Assembly: GCA_017303355.1 (NCBI GenBank) | Contig: JAFLCU010000007.1 | Span: 1-64,000, forward strand | DNA length: 64,000 nucleotides | Direction of reading: 5' to 3' | Source: Caulobacterales bacterium | GTDB lineage: Bacteria > Pseudomonadota > Alphaproteobacteria > Caulobacterales > Aquidulcibacteraceae | Shown: positions 62,783 to 64,000 of the stretch, piece by piece | Numbering within the stretch: position 1 is the stretch's first letter | Layout of the letters: the number at the start of each line of letters is the position of its first letter | Notes under the pieces: generated by a model | Database searches by the model: none | Seen by the model: the letters and a program-made list of their open reading frames with translations, nothing else | What the model was told of the DNA's origin: nothing | Program-made: the position numbers and the translations under genes

Positions 62783-63076
62783 ATGTTTAGCTTTTTGTGG
62801 CCGACAACAAGGAAGCCGGAGCCAACGCTCATCGCGCGGCTTGGACGAGTGGTCCACTGGAGTCTGACTGCATTCGCAATTTTGGCGGCGGTCTTAGGAA
62901 CGCTGATGCTTAGCCAGGGTCACACCGCCGGTGAGTGCCTTTCGCCTGCAGACGCCTGCGAGACGGCGCGTTGGTGGGCAGGTCGCCTTCGTAGCATGGG
63001 CCACCAAGCTCTTCTCGCCGCCACAGCGGCCTTCCTCATCGGCCGAGCAAGTCGGTACGTTTTGTCTGGTGAATAG
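62783..63076 (+). CDS. Small two-helix membrane protein
   Basis: This 97-residue protein has two hydrophobic helices (HWSLTAFAILAAVLGTLML; ALLAATAAFLIGRASRYVL). A Cys pair (ECLSPADACETARWWAG) lies in the loop between them and could form a disulfide if periplasmic. It resembles short unnamed alphaproteobacterial membrane proteins starting M-(F/L)-S-F-L-W. It starts 19 nt after dnaJ on the same strand and may be read from the same message. Confidence 0.7.
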   Translation: MFSFLWPTTRKPEPTLIARLGRVVHWSLTAFAILAAVLGTLMLSQGHTAGECLSPADACETARWWAGRLRSMGHQALLAATAAFLIGRASRYVLSGE

Positions 63077-63718
63077 GCCAGCACTTCGCAGCCATCTATC
63101 CCACAGCCAACACCGCTCCGCGCCTTGAAAACAAAGGCGCGGTGAAAAACTTATCCGCCCCCTGCCTGAGCTGGCGTACACTGCCGCCATCGCCGCGATC
63201 GGAGAGCAGTTGGATCCCTGTTCGCTTCAATGTCGCGGTGAAGCAATCGAGCGTGAAGCGTGAACGCTTCTCCGCCTGCCGCAAGAACTATGGGCGGCTA
63301 TTCGGACCAAGCGAACGCACGGAGTTCGCCGGATATGCGGGGATAGCGCGCGAGCATGGATACGAGATGCAGGCAAAGCCGCTTCTCATGATCATGCTGG
63401 CGCGTACTGCGAACACGTTGAAGCCCGCGCGCGCCACAACGCGTGGGGAGACGCACCGGACGCATCGCGAACACGATGCTCCGCACGCGCGCGGCGATCC
63501 GACTCATCGGGTGTGAAAGAACGCCTGCAGCGGAGCCGCGGTTTCCAACGATTGCGGGGACGCGGGTTTCCGTGTCATGCGCGCCGAGCCAACGGCGCAT
63601 TCTTCGCGACGCGCAATCCCGCGTCCCCGGCTCTCCATCCGGCGTTCGCGCCAACAAGGATGGCGCACGCCTATTGGCTGGTCTTGCCGGTTAGGAAGCG
63701 GCGGTCCATGAGGGAGAC
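63077..63718. other. Gene-poor stretch between the small membrane protein and dapB
   Basis: This 642-nt interval has open frames on both strands but none with coding-like codon use along its length or a recognisable family. One short plus-strand run, about 63139-63255, reads LPELAYTAAIAAIGEQLDPC and ends in REA-stop without a start, so it could be a gene relic. An inverted repeat GGGGACGCGGG (63556-63566) / CCCGCGTCCCC (63618-63628) with 11-bp arms and a 51-nt loop lies upstream of dapB. The dapB promoter must lie here. I see no terminator or RNA gene. Confidence 0.6.
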
Positions 63719-64000
63719 ATGACGCTTTCTATCGCTATCGCGGGCGCCGCGGGCCGCATGGGCCGCGCCTTGATCCGCGCCGCTTGCGCCGACGCGCGCT
63801 TTTCCGTCGCTGGCGGCACCGAACGCAGCGAAGGCCAATTCCTGGGCGCCGATCTCGGCGCGCTGGCCGGCATATCGCCACTCTTCATGATGACGACGGA
63901 GGTGGCGGACCACGCCGCCGAGAACGCGCAAGTCTGGATCGATTTCACCACGCCGGCCGCCACGCTCGACGCGCTCGCCGCCTTGAAGAACACATCGACG
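63719..64000 (+). CDS. dapB: 4-hydroxy-tetrahydrodipicolinate reductase, N-terminal part
   Basis: The first 94 codons of DapB, in lysine and diaminopimelate synthesis. MTLSIAIAGAAGRMGRALIR has the Rossmann loop with G-A-A-G-R-M-G, the DapB form. VWIDFTTPAATLDALA is the conserved D-F-(S/T)-x-P segment. AGGGAG precedes the ATG at short spacing. The gene is cut by the right edge of the window. Its position after dnaKJ matches related genomes. Confidence 0.95.
   Translation, partial: MTLSIAIAGAAGRMGRALIRAACADARFSVAGGTERSEGQFLGADLGALAGISPLFMMTTEVADHAAENAQVWIDFTTPAATLDALAALKNTST

Noticed and set aside
63298..63657. Minus-strand ORF of 119 codons before dapB
   Set aside because: Arg-rich, composition like non-coding GC-rich DNA, no family pattern.
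1..64000. CRISPR arrays, tRNA or rRNA genes, insertion sequences, prophage
   Set aside because: No regularly spaced direct repeats, no cloverleaf-like or rRNA sequence, no transposase or phage structural gene was seen on either strand.

Overview
The window is one contiguous piece of a GC-rich alphaproteobacterial chromosome. I base this on protein content and gene order: sucA-sucB after sucCD; maeB/mutS/glnD/murJ/trpS; nfuA-tsaB-rimI-fur-miaB-phoH-ybeY-corC-lnt-xre-metK; rsmI-hemW-rdgB-rph; hrcA-grpE; dnaK-dnaJ-dapB. This order fits Caulobacterales, perhaps the Hyphomonadaceae side. I cannot place the genus. I found no rRNA, tRNA, CRISPR array, prophage or insertion sequence. Nearly every base is coding, and 4-nt start/stop overlaps are common.

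Region 1 (1-7.6 kb, minus strand) is the TCA-cycle block sucC, sucD, sucA and sucB (cut by the left edge). It has been invaded twice. Between sucC and sucD sit a ParDE-type toxin-antitoxin pair, a VOC-fold protein and an opposite-strand small membrane protein. Between sucD and sucA sit a frameshifted gene and a DUF2283 gene. Region 2 (7.6-14.8 kb) is accessory: an MFS transporter, a DUF2306 protein, a LytTR regulator, two related GNAT acetyltransferases, an M28 peptidase, a 2OG-Fe(II) oxygenase, an O-methyltransferase and two small gene relics. Region 3 (14.8-33.9 kb, mostly minus strand) is a housekeeping series: metK, an XRE regulator, lnt, corC-like, ybeY, phoH, miaB, fur, rimI, tsaB, nfuA, usp, trpS, murJ, glnD and mutS. 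Together these cover methylation cofactor supply, lipoprotein maturation, rRNA and tRNA maturation, iron control, cell-wall lipid flipping and nitrogen sensing.

Region 4 (34-48.6 kb) holds maeB, an AmpG-like permease, a hybrid histidine kinase, comM and a BON lipoprotein. These are followed by the yraN-rsmI / LppC / hemW-rdgB cluster, a DUF2975-XRE pair, an unknown gene and rph. Region 5 (48.6-55.1 kb) interrupts the expected rph/hrcA neighbourhood with an AAA ATPase and a retropepsin-like protein, followed by hrcA-grpE and a secreted protein built of six PPC-type domains. The rph/ATPase intergenic region carries two near-identical 53-nt promoter copies in opposite orientation. It also carries three copies of a palindrome with the form GTTAGG-N9-CCTAAC. 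This is the most interesting uncharacterised signal in the window.

Region 6 (55.1-64 kb) has an aldo/keto reductase, a dienelactone-hydrolase-like lipoprotein, an M48 membrane protease, AlkB, the chaperones DnaK-DnaJ, a small membrane protein, a 640-bp stretch with no convincing gene, and the start of dapB (cut by the right edge).
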